A stretch of 64,000 nucleotides of DNA, from contig NZ_LMCY01000019.1 of NCBI RefSeq assembly GCF_001425685.1, positions 36,744-100,743 on the forward strand, in the 5' to 3' direction. This document shows, piece by piece, positions 36,634 through 48,037 of the stretch. This DNA is from Massilia sp. Root335 (GTDB taxonomy: Bacteria; Pseudomonadota; Gammaproteobacteria; Burkholderiales; Burkholderiaceae_D). How positions within the stretch are numbered: the first letter of the stretch is position 1; every line of letters begins with the position of its first letter. Below the pieces are notes generated by a model, which saw only the letters and a program-made list of their open reading frames with translations, was not told where the DNA came from and searched no databases. Position numbers and translations under genes: made by a program.

Positions 36634-37980
36634 ATGTCCGATAAAAAAGAAAAGATTGTCGCCATCAAAGGCATGAACGACATCCTCCCGGCCGACGCGC
36701 CGCTGTGGGAGTTGTTCGAAAACACCGCGGAATCCGTGCTCAAGAGCTACGGCTACCAGAAGATCGTCACGCCCATCGTCGAGGAAACGGGCCTGTTCGC
36801 GCGCGCCATCGGCGCCGTCACCGACATCGTCGAAAAGGAAATGTATTCCTTCACCGATTCGATGAACGGCGACCTGCTGACCTTGCGTCCGGAAGGCACG
36901 GCCGGCGTCGTGCGCGCCGTCATCGAGCACAACCTTGCCTACGACGGCCCCAAGCGCCTGTGGTACAAGGGCCCGATGTTCCGCCACGAGCGTCCGCAGC
37001 GCGGCCGCTACCGCCAGTTCTTCCAGTTCGGCGCGGAAGCCATCGGCTTTTCCGGTCCGGACATCGACGCCGAGCTGATCATGCTGTGCCGCCGTTTGTG
37101 GGACGACCTGGGCCTGGATGACATCCGCCTGGAACTGAACTCGATCGGCAACGCCGAGGAGCGCCAGCGCCACCGCGCCGACCTGATCGCCTACTTCGAA
37201 GCGAACATCGACGTGCTCGACGCCGAAGCGAAGCGCCGCCTGCACGCGAACCCGCTGCGCATCCTGGACACGAAGAACCCGGCCATGCAGGACCTGGTCA
37301 ACGCCGCGCCCAAGCTGCTCGACTACCTGGGCGGCGAATCGCTCGCGCACTTCGAGGGCCTGAAGCAGATCCTGGACGCCAACAACGTCCAGTACACGGT
37401 CAATCCGCGCCTCGTGCGCGGCCTTGATTATTACAACCGCACCGTGTTCGAGTGGGTCACCGACCTGCTGGGCGCGCAAGGCACCGTCTGCGCCGGCGGC
37501 CGCTACGATCCGCTGATCGAGACGTTCGGCGGCAAGGCGACGCCGGGCATCGGCTTCGCGATGGGCATCGAGCGCCTGATCGAGCTGATGAAGGCGCAGG
37601 GCGAGCCGGCCGAACCGGCCCAGTGCGACGTCTACCTCGTGCACCAGGGCGCGGACGCGCAGATGAAGGCGTTCATCCTCGGCGAGCGCATCCGCGACGC
37701 CGGCCTCGACGTCGTCCTGCACTGCGCGACGCCGACCGGCGCCGGCAGCTTCAAGAGCCAGATGAAGAAGGCCGACGGTTCCGGCGCCGCGTTCGCCGTG
37801 ATCATCGGCGCGGACGAAGTGGCCAACAACGTCGTGGCCGTGAAGGCGCTGCGCGATGCCGAGGGCGGCCAGCAGCAATCCAGCGTGCCGTTCGACGAAG
37901 CCGTCGACTTCATCGTCGACCAGATCGTGGGCGGACACGACCATGATCACGACCACGATCACGTGCACTACCATCCATAA
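36634..37980 (+). CDS. hisS: Histidyl-tRNA synthetase with a His-rich C-terminal tail
   Basis: 448 residues. Class II synthetase: [15 protein letters not shown], motif 2 [18 protein letters not shown], histidine-specific [16 protein letters not shown] and AGGRYD, motif 3 [11 protein letters not shown], then the anticodon-binding domain. ATG 36634 with GGAAG upstream; frames further upstream lie in a repeat. The C terminus ends [16 protein letters not shown], seven His at every second position (435-447), not part of the usual enzyme. This tail resembles metal-chaperone His stretches. Confidence 0.96.
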   Translation: MSDKKEKIVAIKGMNDILPADAPLWELFENTAESVLKSYGYQKIVTPIVEETGLFARAIGAVTDIVEKEMYSFTDSMNGDLLTLRPEGTAGVVRAVIEHNLAYDGPKRLWYKGPMFRHERPQRGRYRQFFQFGAEAIGFSGPDIDAELIMLCRRLWDDLGLDDIRLELNSIGNAEERQRHRADLIAYFEANIDVLDAEAKRRLHANPLRILDTKNPAMQDLVNAAPKLLDYLGGESLAHFEGLKQILDANNVQYTVNPRLVRGLDYYNRTVFEWVTDLLGAQGTVCAGGRYDPLIETFGGKATPGIGFAMGIERLIELMKAQGEPAEPAQCDVYLVHQGADAQMKAFILGERIRDAGLDVVLHCATPTGAGSFKSQMKKADGSGAAFAVIIGADEVANNVVAVKALRDAEGGQQQSSVPFDEAVDFIVDQIVGGHDHDHDHDHVHYHP

Positions 37981-38043
37981 CCCCGAACCCGCGCAGGCGC
38001 GCGGGGGCCTTCTCAACCAACGATAAGACAAAGACCGACGTCC

Positions 38044-38694
38044 ATGGCATACGATCTCGAAGAACAGGAACAGATAGCCAATTTCAAGGCCTTCTGGGAC
38101 CGCTTTGGTAACCTCATCAGCTGGGTGCTGATCCTCGCGCTGGGCGGCTATGCCGCCTACAACTTCTGGAACTCGCACCAGCGCACGCAGGCCGCGGAAG
38201 CGTCCGGCCTGTACGATGGCCTGACGGCGGCGATCCAGGCGGGCGACAAGGCCAAGGTCCAGCGCTTCACGAGCGACATCGAGGACAAGTTCGGCTCGAC
38301 CGCCTACGCCCCGATGGCCGCGCTGGCCGCCGCCAAGGCCGCGTTCGACACGAACGACCTCAAGACCGCGAAGGCCCAGCTGCAATGGGCGGCCGACCAT
38401 GGCGACGACGAATACAAGGCGATCGCCAGGCTGCGCCTGTCCGGCGTGCTGCTGGACGAGAAGGCCTACGACCAGGCGCTCGCGCTGCTGAACGGCGAGT
38501 TCCCGGCGCAGTTCGCGGCCGAGGTGCAGGACCGCAAGGGCGATGTCTTCGTCGCGCAGAACAAGCTGGCCGACGCCCGCACCGCCTACCAGGCCGCGCT
38601 CGACAAGATGGAGAAGAACCATCCGGGCCGCCAGGTCGTGCAGGTCAAGCTGGATGCGATCGGTGGCGCGCCGGCGCAGAAAGCCGCTGCGTAA
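38044..38694 (+). CDS. yfgM: YfgM family periplasmic chaperone-like TPR protein
   Basis: 216 residues. N-terminal EEQEQIANFKAFWDRFGN, one membrane anchor (LISWVLILALGGYAAYNFW, about 24-42), then a TPR-like periplasmic region (AKAAFDTNDLKTAKAQLQWA; LRLSGVLLDEKAYDQALALL). Matches YfgM/tetratricopeptide_21 proteins, ancillary to SecYEG and periplasmic chaperones. Sits between hisS and bamB, as in many proteobacteria. Confidence 0.9.
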   Translation: MAYDLEEQEQIANFKAFWDRFGNLISWVLILALGGYAAYNFWNSHQRTQAAEASGLYDGLTAAIQAGDKAKVQRFTSDIEDKFGSTAYAPMAALAAAKAAFDTNDLKTAKAQLQWAADHGDDEYKAIARLRLSGVLLDEKAYDQALALLNGEFPAQFAAEVQDRKGDVFVAQNKLADARTAYQAALDKMEKNHPGRQVVQVKLDAIGGAPAQKAAA

Positions 38695-38722
38695 GTTAAG
38701 CTCGTGGTTGCGTAAGAATGAC

Positions 38723-38807
38723 CGTCGTTCCCGCGCAGGCGGGAACCCAAGTTGCACGCGCTGCCGTAACGCTCGCAACTTGGATCCCCGCCTTCGCGGG
38801 GACGACG
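38723..38807. repeat. Family B inverted repeat pair
   Basis: Left arm CGTCGTTCCCGCGCAGGCGG (38723 on, continuing to CAAGTTGCACGCGCT); right arm GCAACTTGGATCCCCGCC to 38807. Between yfgM and bamB. Confidence 0.82.
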
Positions 38808-38861
38808 TTGATACTCGTTGCGTGTACGTTTGCAGTACTCACAGAACAAGGTAAGAAGAAT

Positions 38862-40016
38862 ATGCGTATTAGCCGCAAGCTCGTTGGTGTCGGTGTCCTC
38901 GCCCTGATGACGGGCTGCTCCACCATGCATTCGCTGAATCCGTTCGCGTCCAAGCCGAAGGGCAACCAGCCCGCGCCGCTGGTCGACCTCAAGGGTTCGA
39001 TGGCCGTGCGCACGGCGTGGAAGCTGGAAGTCGGCAAGTCCCAGAGCTATATGTTCTCGCCGGCCATCGCCGACAACACCATCGTCGCCGCCGGCGGCGA
39101 CGGCACCATCGTGCGCGCGGAAGCCGCCACGGGCCGCCAGATCTGGCGCACGAAGGCCGGCATGGACCTGACGGCCGGCGTCGGCACGGACGGCAACGTC
39201 ATCGTGCTGGGCGGCGCCAAGGGCAAGCTGCTCGCGTTCGACATGGACGGCAAGAAGCTGTGGGATGCCCAGCTGTCCTCCGAGATCCTGTCGTCGCCGG
39301 TCGTGGGCGAGGGCATCGTCGTCGCGCGCAGCATCGACAACCGCATCAACGGGTATGACGCCAAGACCGGCCAGAAGAAGTGGACCGTGCAGCGCACCGC
39401 GCCCGCGCTCACGCTGCGCCTGGCGCCGGGCATGGTCATCCACGACAAGGACGTGCTGATCGCCCAGCCGGGCGGCAAGCTGATGTCGCTGATCCTCGCC
39501 ACCGGCGCGCCGCGCTGGGAAATCGAAGTGGGCGTGGCGCACGGCGCGACGGAACTGGAGCGCGTCACCGACATGGGCGGCACGCCGGTCGTGATCGACA
39601 ACGACGTGTGCGCCGTCTCGTACCAGGGCCGCGTCGGCTGCTTCGACCTGGCCACCGGCAGCCCGCGCTGGACCCGCGACATTTCGTCCGAAGTGGGCGT
39701 GGCCGCGGACCAGCGTTTCGTCTTCGTCCCGGACGACAAGGGCGCCATGTTCGCGTATAACCGCGACAGCGGCACGAGCGCATGGAAGAACGACAAGCTG
39801 GCCTACCGCCGCCTGTCCACGCCGGTGTCGTACGGCCGCGCCGTCGCCGTCGGCGACTACCAGGGTTATGTACACTTCCTGTCGCGCGAGGACGGTGCCT
39901 TCCTGGCCCGTGCCGCGACCGACGGCAGCGCCATCGAAACGACGCCTCTGGTCGTCGGTTCGAACCTGATTTTTCAAACACAAAATGGAACCGTGACCGC
40001 AATCGCGGTCGAATAA
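38862..40016 (+). CDS. bamB: Outer membrane protein assembly factor BamB
   Basis: 384 residues. Lipoprotein with lipobox ALMTGCST; the mature part is an eight-bladed PQQ-type beta-propeller (AADNTIVAAGGDGTIVRAEAATG-type repeats, GNVIVLGGAKGKLLAFDMDGK, GRVGCFDLATGSPRW). BamB is a lipoprotein subunit of the BAM complex that inserts outer-membrane proteins. ATG 38862; 6 nt gap to der. Confidence 0.95.
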   Translation: MRISRKLVGVGVLALMTGCSTMHSLNPFASKPKGNQPAPLVDLKGSMAVRTAWKLEVGKSQSYMFSPAIADNTIVAAGGDGTIVRAEAATGRQIWRTKAGMDLTAGVGTDGNVIVLGGAKGKLLAFDMDGKKLWDAQLSSEILSSPVVGEGIVVARSIDNRINGYDAKTGQKKWTVQRTAPALTLRLAPGMVIHDKDVLIAQPGGKLMSLILATGAPRWEIEVGVAHGATELERVTDMGGTPVVIDNDVCAVSYQGRVGCFDLATGSPRWTRDISSEVGVAADQRFVFVPDDKGAMFAYNRDSGTSAWKNDKLAYRRLSTPVSYGRAVAVGDYQGYVHFLSREDGAFLARAATDGSAIETTPLVVGSNLIFQTQNGTVTAIAVE

Positions 40017-40022
40017 GATTCA

Positions 40023-41360
40023 ATGAAGCCGGTAATCGCACTCGTAGGTCGTCCCAACGTCGGAAAGTCGACCTTATTCAATCGCATGACCCGCTCGCGC
40101 GACGCGCTGGTGGCGGATCTGCCTGGCCTCACGCGCGACCGCCACTACGGCGAAGGGCGCATGGGCGAACGGCCGTTCCTGGTCATCGATACCGGCGGTT
40201 TCGAGCCGGTCGCCAAGGAAGGCATCATGCACGAAATGGCGCTGCAGACGCGCCAGGCCGTCGCCGAGGCGGACGTCGTGATGTTCATCGTCGACGGCCG
40301 CCAGGGCCTGACCCCGCACGACAAGACCATCACGGACTTCCTGCGCAAGTCGGGCCGCAAGGTCATGCTCGTCGTGAACAAGAGCGAGGGCATGAAGTAC
40401 ACCTCGGTCACGGCCGATTTCTATGAGCTGGGCATGGGCGATCCGTACGTGATCTCCGCCGCCCACGGCGACGGCGTGCTGGACCTCGTCAACGAGGCGA
40501 TCGATGAAGCCGTGCAGCAGCGCCCCGCCGAAGCCGAGGAACTGGAGCCGGCGGACCATGGCGTCAAGATCGCCCTCGTGGGCCGGCCGAACGTCGGCAA
40601 GTCCACGCTGATCAACACGCTGGTCGGCGAGCAGCGCGTGATCGCGTTCGACATGCCGGGCACCACGCGCGACTCGATCGAGGTGCCGTTCGAGAAGGGC
40701 GGCAAGAACTACACGCTGATCGACACGGCCGGCATCCGCCGCCGCGGCAAGGTGTTCGAGGCGATCGAGAAATTCTCGGTCGTGAAGACGCTGCAGTCGA
40801 TCTCGGAGGCGAACGTCGTCGTGCTGATGCTCGACGCCCAGCAGGACATCTCCGAGCAGGACGCGCACATCGCCGGCTTCATCCTGGAGACGGGCCGCGC
40901 GCTCGTCGTCGCCGTCAACAAGTGGGACGGCCTCACGTCCGACCAGCGCGACCAGGTCAAGAACGACATCGACCGCAAGCTGGATTTCCTCGGCTTCGCG
41001 GAGATGAAGTTCATCTCGGCGCTGAAGGGCACCGGCATCAACCACCTGATGAAGGCCATCGACACGGCGTACGCCGCGGCGACCGCGAATCTGTCGACGC
41101 CGCGCCTGACCCGCGCGCTGCAGGAAGCCATCGAGAAGCAGGAACCGAAGCGCAAGGGCAGCACCCGTCCGAAGATGCGCTACGCCCACCAGGGCGGCCA
41201 GAACCCGCCCATCATCGTCATCCACGGCAATGCGCTGGATGGCATCACGGAACCGTACAAGCGTTACCTGGAAAAGCATTTCCGCGACACGTTCGACCTG
41301 ATCGGCACGCCGCTCAGGATCGAACTGCGCAGCGGCAAGAACCCGTTCGCCAAGCCGTAG
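40023..41360 (+). CDS. der: Ribosome biogenesis GTPase Der
   Basis: 445 residues with two tandem GTPase domains, the hallmark of Der/EngA: first P-loop GRPNVGKST at 9-17, [18 protein letters not shown]; second P-loop GRPNVGKST near 188, [19 protein letters not shown]; then a C-terminal KH-like domain ([30 protein letters not shown]). Needed for 50S assembly. The TAG stop (41358-41360) is part of a family A repeat that begins there. Confidence 0.97.
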   Translation: MKPVIALVGRPNVGKSTLFNRMTRSRDALVADLPGLTRDRHYGEGRMGERPFLVIDTGGFEPVAKEGIMHEMALQTRQAVAEADVVMFIVDGRQGLTPHDKTITDFLRKSGRKVMLVVNKSEGMKYTSVTADFYELGMGDPYVISAAHGDGVLDLVNEAIDEAVQQRPAEAEELEPADHGVKIALVGRPNVGKSTLINTLVGEQRVIAFDMPGTTRDSIEVPFEKGGKNYTLIDTAGIRRRGKVFEAIEKFSVVKTLQSISEANVVVLMLDAQQDISEQDAHIAGFILETGRALVVAVNKWDGLTSDQRDQVKNDIDRKLDFLGFAEMKFISALKGTGINHLMKAIDTAYAAATANLSTPRLTRALQEAIEKQEPKRKGSTRPKMRYAHQGGQNPPIIVIHGNALDGITEPYKRYLEKHFRDTFDLIGTPLRIELRSGKNPFAKP

Positions 41361-41456
41361 GGTGGACATTTGAGGCCGGGGGCCTCAAATGAAACGTGCC
41401 CACGCGTGACGTTGGCGTAACGTTGGCGTAGCGCGTGGGCACGGGTGCCCACCCAA
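41357..41456. repeat. Family A element with nested perfect palindrome
   Basis: GTAGGGTGGAC (41357 on) and GTGCCCACGCG (41396 on) are interrupted by ATTTGAGGCC-GGG-GGCCTCAAAT (41368-41390), a perfect 10-bp palindrome. Then two copies of ACGTTGGCGTA (41409-41419, 41420-41430) and GTGGGCACGGGTGCCCACCC. Confidence 0.8.
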
Positions 41457-41460
41457 CGCG

Positions 41461-41686
41461 GTGCGATGTGCTTCCGGCGCACGTAATTTACATTTGCGCT
41501 AAATGTTTTTCGCACGCCGCGGGGCGCGTTTTAAGCCAGGTTTAACCATAGCAGTACGACAAAAAACGTCAAAACAGGTTACAGTTAGCCTGGGCGAACA
41601 TTCACAGCTTGAGAATGTTGGCGCAGCCACTTGAAATCCGGCATCCCGCCACAATTTTTATACGACAACAACATCACGGAGCTGTC
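41461..41686. other. Leader region of hfq
   Basis: With the preceding repeat this forms a 326-bp gene-free gap before hfq. It is AT-richer than its surroundings (AAATGTTTTTCGCACG, TTTAACCATAGCAG, CAATTTTTATACG), consistent with promoters. TTGAAA at 41631 has no well-spaced -10, so no promoter is assigned. Confidence 0.4.
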
Positions 41687-41923
41687 ATGAGCAACAAAGG
41701 GCAACTGTTACAAGACCCATTCCTCAACGCCTTGCGCAAAGAGCACGTCCCTGTCTCGATCTACCTCGTCAACGGGATCAAGCTCCAGGGCCATATCGAG
41801 TCCTTCGACCAGTACGTGGTCCTGCTGCGTAACACGGTCACCCAGATGGTTTACAAGCACGCTATCTCCACCGTCGTCCCGGCCCGCGCCGTCAACCTCA
41901 ACCTCGAGCAAGACGCCGAGTGA
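41687..41923 (+). CDS. hfq: RNA chaperone Hfq
   Basis: 78 residues. Sm-like hexameric RNA chaperone for sRNA-mRNA pairing. Sm1 region [41 protein letters not shown] and Sm2 [10 protein letters not shown] are complete, including the QDPFLN proximal face. GGAG stands before the ATG. The stop overlaps the possible GTG start of hflX. Confidence 0.98.
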   Translation: MSNKGQLLQDPFLNALRKEHVPVSIYLVNGIKLQGHIESFDQYVVLLRNTVTQMVYKHAISTVVPARAVNLNLEQDAE

Positions 41924-41928
41924 GGTCG

Positions 41929-43116
41929 ATGGCTGACGTTTCCGGCAACACCATGCGCGCCGCATTGGTCGGTATCGATTTCAACGCTGGCGACTTCAAG
42001 GCCAGCCTGGAAGAACTGGCCCTGCTGGCACGCTCGGCAGGGGCCGAACCGGTCACCACGATCACTGCGAAGCGCAACAGTCCCGATCCCGCGTATTTCG
42101 TCGGCAGCGGCAAGGCCGACGAGATCGCGCAGGCCTGCCTGGCCGACAAGGTCGAGATCGTCATTTTCAACCACGCCCTGTCGCCCGCCCAGCAGCGCAA
42201 CCTGGAGCGGCGCCTCAACGTGCGCGTGGTCGACCGCACCAGCCTGATCCTCGACATCTTCGCCCAGCGGGCCCAGAGCCACGAGGGCAAGCTGCAGGTC
42301 GAGCTGGCCCAGCTGCAGCACCTGGCCACGCGCCTGATCCGCGGCTGGACCCACCTGGAGCGCCAGAAGGGCGGTATCGGCCTGCGCGGACCCGGCGAAA
42401 CCCAGCTCGAGACGGACCGCCGGCTGATCGGCGAGCGCGTCAAGATGTTGCGCACCCGCCTCACCAAGCTGCGCAAGCAGCACGAGACCCAGCGCCGTTC
42501 GCGCGGGCGCAACCAGACGTTTTCCGTGTCGCTCGTCGGCTATACCAACGCCGGCAAGTCGACGCTGTTCAACACCCTGACGAAGGCCGGGGTGTACGTC
42601 GCGAACCAGCTGTTCGCCACGCTGGACACGACGTCGCGCCGGCTGTACCTCGGTGCGGACGTCGGCAACGTCGTCGTGTCCGATACCGTCGGTTTCGTGC
42701 GCGAACTGCCGCACCAGCTGGTCGCCGCGTTCCGCGCCACGCTGGAAGAGACCATCCACGCCGACCTGCTGCTGCACGTCGTCGACGGTGCATCGCCCGT
42801 GCGGATGGAGCAGATCGAGCAGGTCAACGAGGTCCTGCGCGAGATCGGCGCCGACCATATTCCCCAGATCCTCGTCTGGAACAAGATCGATGCGGCGGGC
42901 CTCGAGCCCGGGATCGAGCGTGATGAATATGGTAAGATCAGCCGCGTTTTCATCAGCGCCAGGAGCGGCGCCGGCCTCGACCTGCTGCGCGACGCGATCG
43001 CCGAAGCGGCCGGAAGCGGCGCCGCCGCACCGAACGCCGACGAGCAGGAAGGCGAGGAAGCCGGCTTCGCGCATGCCGACCTGCTGCCCGCGACTCCCCA
43101 TCCCGGACCACACTAG
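41929..43116 (+). CDS. hflX: GTPase HflX
   Basis: 395 residues. Ribosome-associated GTPase that splits stalled or stressed ribosomes. N-terminal HflX domain (YFVGSGKADEIAQ; FNHALSPAQQRNLERRLNVRVVDRTSLILDIFAQRA; GGIGLRGPGETQLETDRR), then the G domain: GYTNAGKSTLFNTL, DTVGFVRELPHQLV, WNKID. An alternative GTG start at 41920 overlaps hfq; ATG 41929 is used but has a short SD spacing. Part of hfq-hflX-hflK-hflC. Confidence 0.95.
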   Translation: MADVSGNTMRAALVGIDFNAGDFKASLEELALLARSAGAEPVTTITAKRNSPDPAYFVGSGKADEIAQACLADKVEIVIFNHALSPAQQRNLERRLNVRVVDRTSLILDIFAQRAQSHEGKLQVELAQLQHLATRLIRGWTHLERQKGGIGLRGPGETQLETDRRLIGERVKMLRTRLTKLRKQHETQRRSRGRNQTFSVSLVGYTNAGKSTLFNTLTKAGVYVANQLFATLDTTSRRLYLGADVGNVVVSDTVGFVRELPHQLVAAFRATLEETIHADLLLHVVDGASPVRMEQIEQVNEVLREIGADHIPQILVWNKIDAAGLEPGIERDEYGKISRVFISARSGAGLDLLRDAIAEAAGSGAAAPNADEQEGEEAGFAHADLLPATPHPGPH

Positions 43117-43119
43117 TCT

Positions 43120-44505
43120 ATGCTTGTTTCTCTGATCAAACGGATCGGCGCGCGGCTGGCGCCGATCGGTCGTCACGCCGGCGCGCGCAAGGCCGGCGCC
43201 CCCATGTTGTCCCTCAATGATCGGCCCGCCGCACCGCCCCGTTGGGGGCACAAACCGAAATCGAACGAAGGCCGCCGCCCGAACAACAACAAGAACGACA
43301 GCGACGGTCCGCCCGACCTCGACCAGCTGTGGCGCGACTTCAACCAGCGCCTCAACCGCCTGTTCGGCGGCAAGCGCGGCGGCGACGGCGGCTCGTTCCG
43401 TCCGGACGCGCGCGGCATCGGCCTGACGGCCACCGTCGTCGGCGCGATCGTCGTGCTGATCTGGCTCGCCAGCGGCGCGTTCATCGTGCAGGAAGGGCAG
43501 GTCGGCATCGTCACGACGTTCGGCCGCCTGTCGCACGTCACCGGGGCCGGCTTCAACTGGCGCTGGCCGGCGCCGTTCCAGGCGCACGAGACCGTCAACA
43601 CGGCGCAGGTGCAGACCGCCGAGATCGGCTACCGCGCCAACGTGCGCAACAAGCAGCCGAGCGAGGCGCTGATGCTGACGGGCGACGAGAACATCGTCGA
43701 CGTCCAGTTCTCCGTGCAGTACAAGATCAAGGACCCGGTCGCGTGGGTGTTCAACAACCGCGACCAGGTCGAGACCGTCCGTGATGCCGCCGAGACCGTC
43801 GTGCGCGAGCTCGTGGGCCAGAACAAGATGGACACCGTCCTGTACGACGGCCGCGACAAGCTGGCCGCCCAGGCCCGCGAAGCGATCCAGCGCATGGCCG
43901 ACCGCTACAAGCTCGGTGCCGACATCGTCGGCGTGACGATGCAGTCCGTGCAGCCGCCGGACCAGGTCGCCGCCGCGTTCGAGGATGCCGGCAAGGCGCA
44001 GGAAGAGCGCGCCCGCTCGCGCAGCGAAGCCCAGGCCTTTGCCGACGACATCCTGCCGCAGGCGAAGGGCCGCGCCGCGCGCCTGCTGCAGGATGCGGAA
44101 GCCTACCGCGCCAGCGTCGTCAGCGTCGCGACCGGCAATGCCGCGCGCTTCGACAAGATCGTGGCCGAGTACGCCAAGGCGCCGGCCGTCACGCGCGACC
44201 GCATGTATATCGAGACGATGCAGCAAGTCCTTTCCAGCACCAGCAAGGTCATGATCGACACCAAGGCCGGCACCAACCAGATCTACCTGCCGCTCGACCG
44301 CCTCCTGGCCCAGTCGACGGCCAACGAGGCCGCGCGCGGATCGGGCTCCGGCCCGATGATGGCGCCGCCGCAGAACCCGGCGCAACAGCCGCAACAACCG
44401 CAACCGTCGGCCACGCCAGCCCAGCCGGAAGCATCGAACGGCGAATCGAATCGCACGCGCGACCTGCGCAGCCGCGACACGGGCCGCGAACGGGAGAGCC
44501 GCTGA
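43120..44505 (+). CDS. hflK: FtsH protease modulator HflK
   Basis: 461 residues from ATG 43120; a later in-frame ATG at 43204 (MLSLNDRP) is a credible alternative, as neither has a clear SD. Gly/Asn-rich N terminus, PPDLDQLWRDFNQRLNRLFGG, one membrane helix (TATVVGAIVVLIWLASGAFIV), then the SPFH/band-7 domain (QEGQVGIVTTFGRLSHVTGAGFNWRWPAP) and a coiled-coil region. With HflC it forms the periplasmic cage around FtsH. The TGA overlaps the hflC ATG. Confidence 0.95.
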   Translation: MLVSLIKRIGARLAPIGRHAGARKAGAPMLSLNDRPAAPPRWGHKPKSNEGRRPNNNKNDSDGPPDLDQLWRDFNQRLNRLFGGKRGGDGGSFRPDARGIGLTATVVGAIVVLIWLASGAFIVQEGQVGIVTTFGRLSHVTGAGFNWRWPAPFQAHETVNTAQVQTAEIGYRANVRNKQPSEALMLTGDENIVDVQFSVQYKIKDPVAWVFNNRDQVETVRDAAETVVRELVGQNKMDTVLYDGRDKLAAQAREAIQRMADRYKLGADIVGVTMQSVQPPDQVAAAFEDAGKAQEERARSRSEAQAFADDILPQAKGRAARLLQDAEAYRASVVSVATGNAARFDKIVAEYAKAPAVTRDRMYIETMQQVLSSTSKVMIDTKAGTNQIYLPLDRLLAQSTANEAARGSGSGPMMAPPQNPAQQPQQPQPSATPAQPEASNGESNRTRDLRSRDTGRERESR

Positions 44506-45383
44506 TGAGCCGCCTGCTAGCCGCCCTGATCGGGGCCGCCATCGTCGTCGCGCTGGCGTCGTCGTCCGTATTCGTCGTCGACCAGCACCGTTACGCCATC
44601 GTGTACGCGCTCGGCGAACTGCGCGAAGTGATCAAGGAACCGGGCCTGAACTTCAAGGCGCCGCGGCCGTTCCAGAGCGTCGTCTACCTCGACAAGCGCC
44701 TGCAGACGCTCGACACGCCGGACGGCGACCGCTTCATGACGGCGGAAAAGAAGGACCTCCTCGTCGACGCGTTCATCAAATGGCGCATCGTCGATCCGCG
44801 CCAGTACGTGATCGCCATCGGCAGCAACGCCGACCGCGGCGGCGAGCGCCTCACCCAGCTCGTGCGCAATGCGCTCACGGCCGAGATCGGCAAACGCAAC
44901 CTGGCCGACGTGCTGACCGGCGGCAAGCGCGCGGACGTCGCCGACGCCGTGCGTGCCGACCTGATGCCCGGCGTGCGCGACCTGGGCGTGGAGGTCGTCG
45001 ACGTGCACCTGAAGCGCATCGATTTCGTCGACCAGGTCAACAACGCCGTGTACGAACGCATGAAGGCCGACCGCGTGCGCGTGGCGAACGAATTGCGCGC
45101 GACCGGCGTGGCCGAGGCGGAAACGATCCGCGCCGACGCCGAGCGCCAGCGCAGCGTGATCCTGGCCGACGCCCAGCGCGACGCCGAGACGATCAAGGGC
45201 GATGGCGATGCGCAGGCGTCGCAGATCTATGCCAAGTCGTTCGGCAAGAATCCGGAGTTCTACCGGTTCTATCGCTCGATGGAAGCCTACAAGGCCACCT
45301 TCAAGGGACGCAACGACGTGATCGTGCTGGATTCGAGTTCCGAGTTCTTCAAGTATTTCAAGGGTCCCGGCGCGGGCAAGTAG
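44505..45383 (+). CDS. hflC: FtsH protease modulator HflC
   Basis: 292 residues. N-terminal signal-anchor (LLAALIGAAIVVALASSSVFVV), SPFH domain (DQHRYAIVYALGELREVIKEPGLNFKAP; DKRLQTLDTPDGDRFMTAEKKDLLVDAFIKWRI) and a coiled coil (GVAEAETIRADAERQRSVILADAQRDAE). Partner of HflK. TGATG overlap with hflK. No DUF2065 (yjeT-like) gene follows, unlike in many relatives. Confidence 0.95.
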   Translation: MSRLLAALIGAAIVVALASSSVFVVDQHRYAIVYALGELREVIKEPGLNFKAPRPFQSVVYLDKRLQTLDTPDGDRFMTAEKKDLLVDAFIKWRIVDPRQYVIAIGSNADRGGERLTQLVRNALTAEIGKRNLADVLTGGKRADVADAVRADLMPGVRDLGVEVVDVHLKRIDFVDQVNNAVYERMKADRVRVANELRATGVAEAETIRADAERQRSVILADAQRDAETIKGDGDAQASQIYAKSFGKNPEFYRFYRSMEAYKATFKGRNDVIVLDSSSEFFKYFKGPGAGK

Positions 45384-45533
45384 TGGAGTATCGACAACGT
45401 TGGCTTCCGTTTCATCGCCAACGGACCGGCGTTTTCGGTTAAAATCGTCGATTCGGCGCAGTGGACGCGTGCAAAGCCGCGTTCACGCCGCCCGAATGTT
45501 GTCCGACCTTTAATAATCCGACCCGCTTTGCCC

Positions 45534-46688
45534 ATGCCCACCTGGCTCCTGCCCGAGAATATCGCCGACGTCCTGCCGTCCGAAGCGCGCAAGATCGAAG
45601 AGCTGCGCCGCCTGATGCTCGACACCTTCCGTACCTACGGCTACGAACTCGTGATGCCGCCGCTGCTCGAATACGTCGATTCGCTGCTGGCCGGCGCCGG
45701 ACAGGATACCGATCTCCGGACCTTCAAGCTCGTCGATTCGATGAGCGGCCGCCTGCTCGGCCTGCGCGCCGACATGACGACGCAAGTCGCCCGCATCGAC
45801 GCGCACCTCCTGAACCGCGACACCGTCACCCGCCTGTGCTATGCCGGCAGCGTGCTGCACACGCAGCCCTCCGGCCTGCACGCCACGCGCGAGCCGCTGC
45901 AGATCGGCGCCGAGATCTACGGCCACGCCGGCCTCGAAGCGGACGCCGAGATCCAGGAACTGGCCCTCGCATCGCTCGCGCTGGCGGGCTTCGAGCAGCC
46001 GCGCCTGGACCTGTCGCACGTCGGCGTGCTGCGCGCCATCCTGCTTGACGATGCCGCCGCCAAGCGCGACGAGCAGCTGCTGTATTCCCTGCTGCGCTCG
46101 AAGGACGTTCCGGGCCTCGAAGAAGCGACGGCGAACTACAACGCACCGACGCGCGCCGCGCTGCTGGCACTGCCGAACCTGTACGGCGACATCGACGTGC
46201 TCGCGCGCGCCAAGGACGTGCTGCCGGCGCTGCCGGGCATCGCCCGCGCGCTGGCGGAACTCGCCGCGCTGGCCGGCTCGGCGCTCGGCCGGGCGCAGAT
46301 CGCCATCGACCTCGCCGACCTGCGCGGCTACCAGTACGAAAGCGGCGCCATGTTCGCGCTGTACGTGCCGGGCCTGCCGAACGCCGTCGCGCGCGGCGGC
46401 CGTTACGACCACGTCGGCGAAGCCTTCGGCCGCGCGCGTCCGGCGACGGGTTTCTCGCTCGACCTGCGCGAACTGGCGCGGCTGCTGCCGACGGCCGAGC
46501 GCAAGCATTCCATTCGTGCCCCGTGGGGCAACGCGCCCGAGCTGCGCGAAAAAATCGCCGCACTGCGCAAGAGCGGCGAAGTGGTGATCCAGTCCATGCC
46601 GGGTCACGACAATGTACAGGACGAGTTCGAGTGCGACCGTGTGCTCGTCCTCGAACAAGGAAATTGGATTCTCAAAAACTTAGGTTAA
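45534..46688 (+). CDS. hisZ: ATP phosphoribosyltransferase regulatory subunit HisZ
   Basis: 384 residues. HisRS-like paralogue that activates short-form HisG in histidine biosynthesis. [70 protein letters not shown], and [15 protein letters not shown]...[13 protein letters not shown]. It lacks the HisRS anticodon-binding domain. No SD before the ATG. Three nt separate it from purA. Confidence 0.95.
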   Translation: MPTWLLPENIADVLPSEARKIEELRRLMLDTFRTYGYELVMPPLLEYVDSLLAGAGQDTDLRTFKLVDSMSGRLLGLRADMTTQVARIDAHLLNRDTVTRLCYAGSVLHTQPSGLHATREPLQIGAEIYGHAGLEADAEIQELALASLALAGFEQPRLDLSHVGVLRAILLDDAAAKRDEQLLYSLLRSKDVPGLEEATANYNAPTRAALLALPNLYGDIDVLARAKDVLPALPGIARALAELAALAGSALGRAQIAIDLADLRGYQYESGAMFALYVPGLPNAVARGGRYDHVGEAFGRARPATGFSLDLRELARLLPTAERKHSIRAPWGNAPELREKIAALRKSGEVVIQSMPGHDNVQDEFECDRVLVLEQGNWILKNLG

Positions 46689-48002
<1,314 letters not shown>

Positions 48003-48037
48003 TGTCCGCCACAAGCAGAAACTAGGGATAATCCAAA

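Noticed and set aside
37982..38010. Terminator after hisS (CCCGCGC...GCGCGGG)
   Set aside because: The stem is short and has no T tract; yfgM follows within 63 nt and is probably co-transcribed.
38718..38861. N-terminal extension of BamB
   Set aside because: It derives from a family B repeat; the lipoprotein signal starts at 38862.
41631..41662. TTGAAA with TTTATA as an hfq promoter
   Set aside because: The spacing (about 20 nt or more) is wrong for sigma-70; left unassigned.
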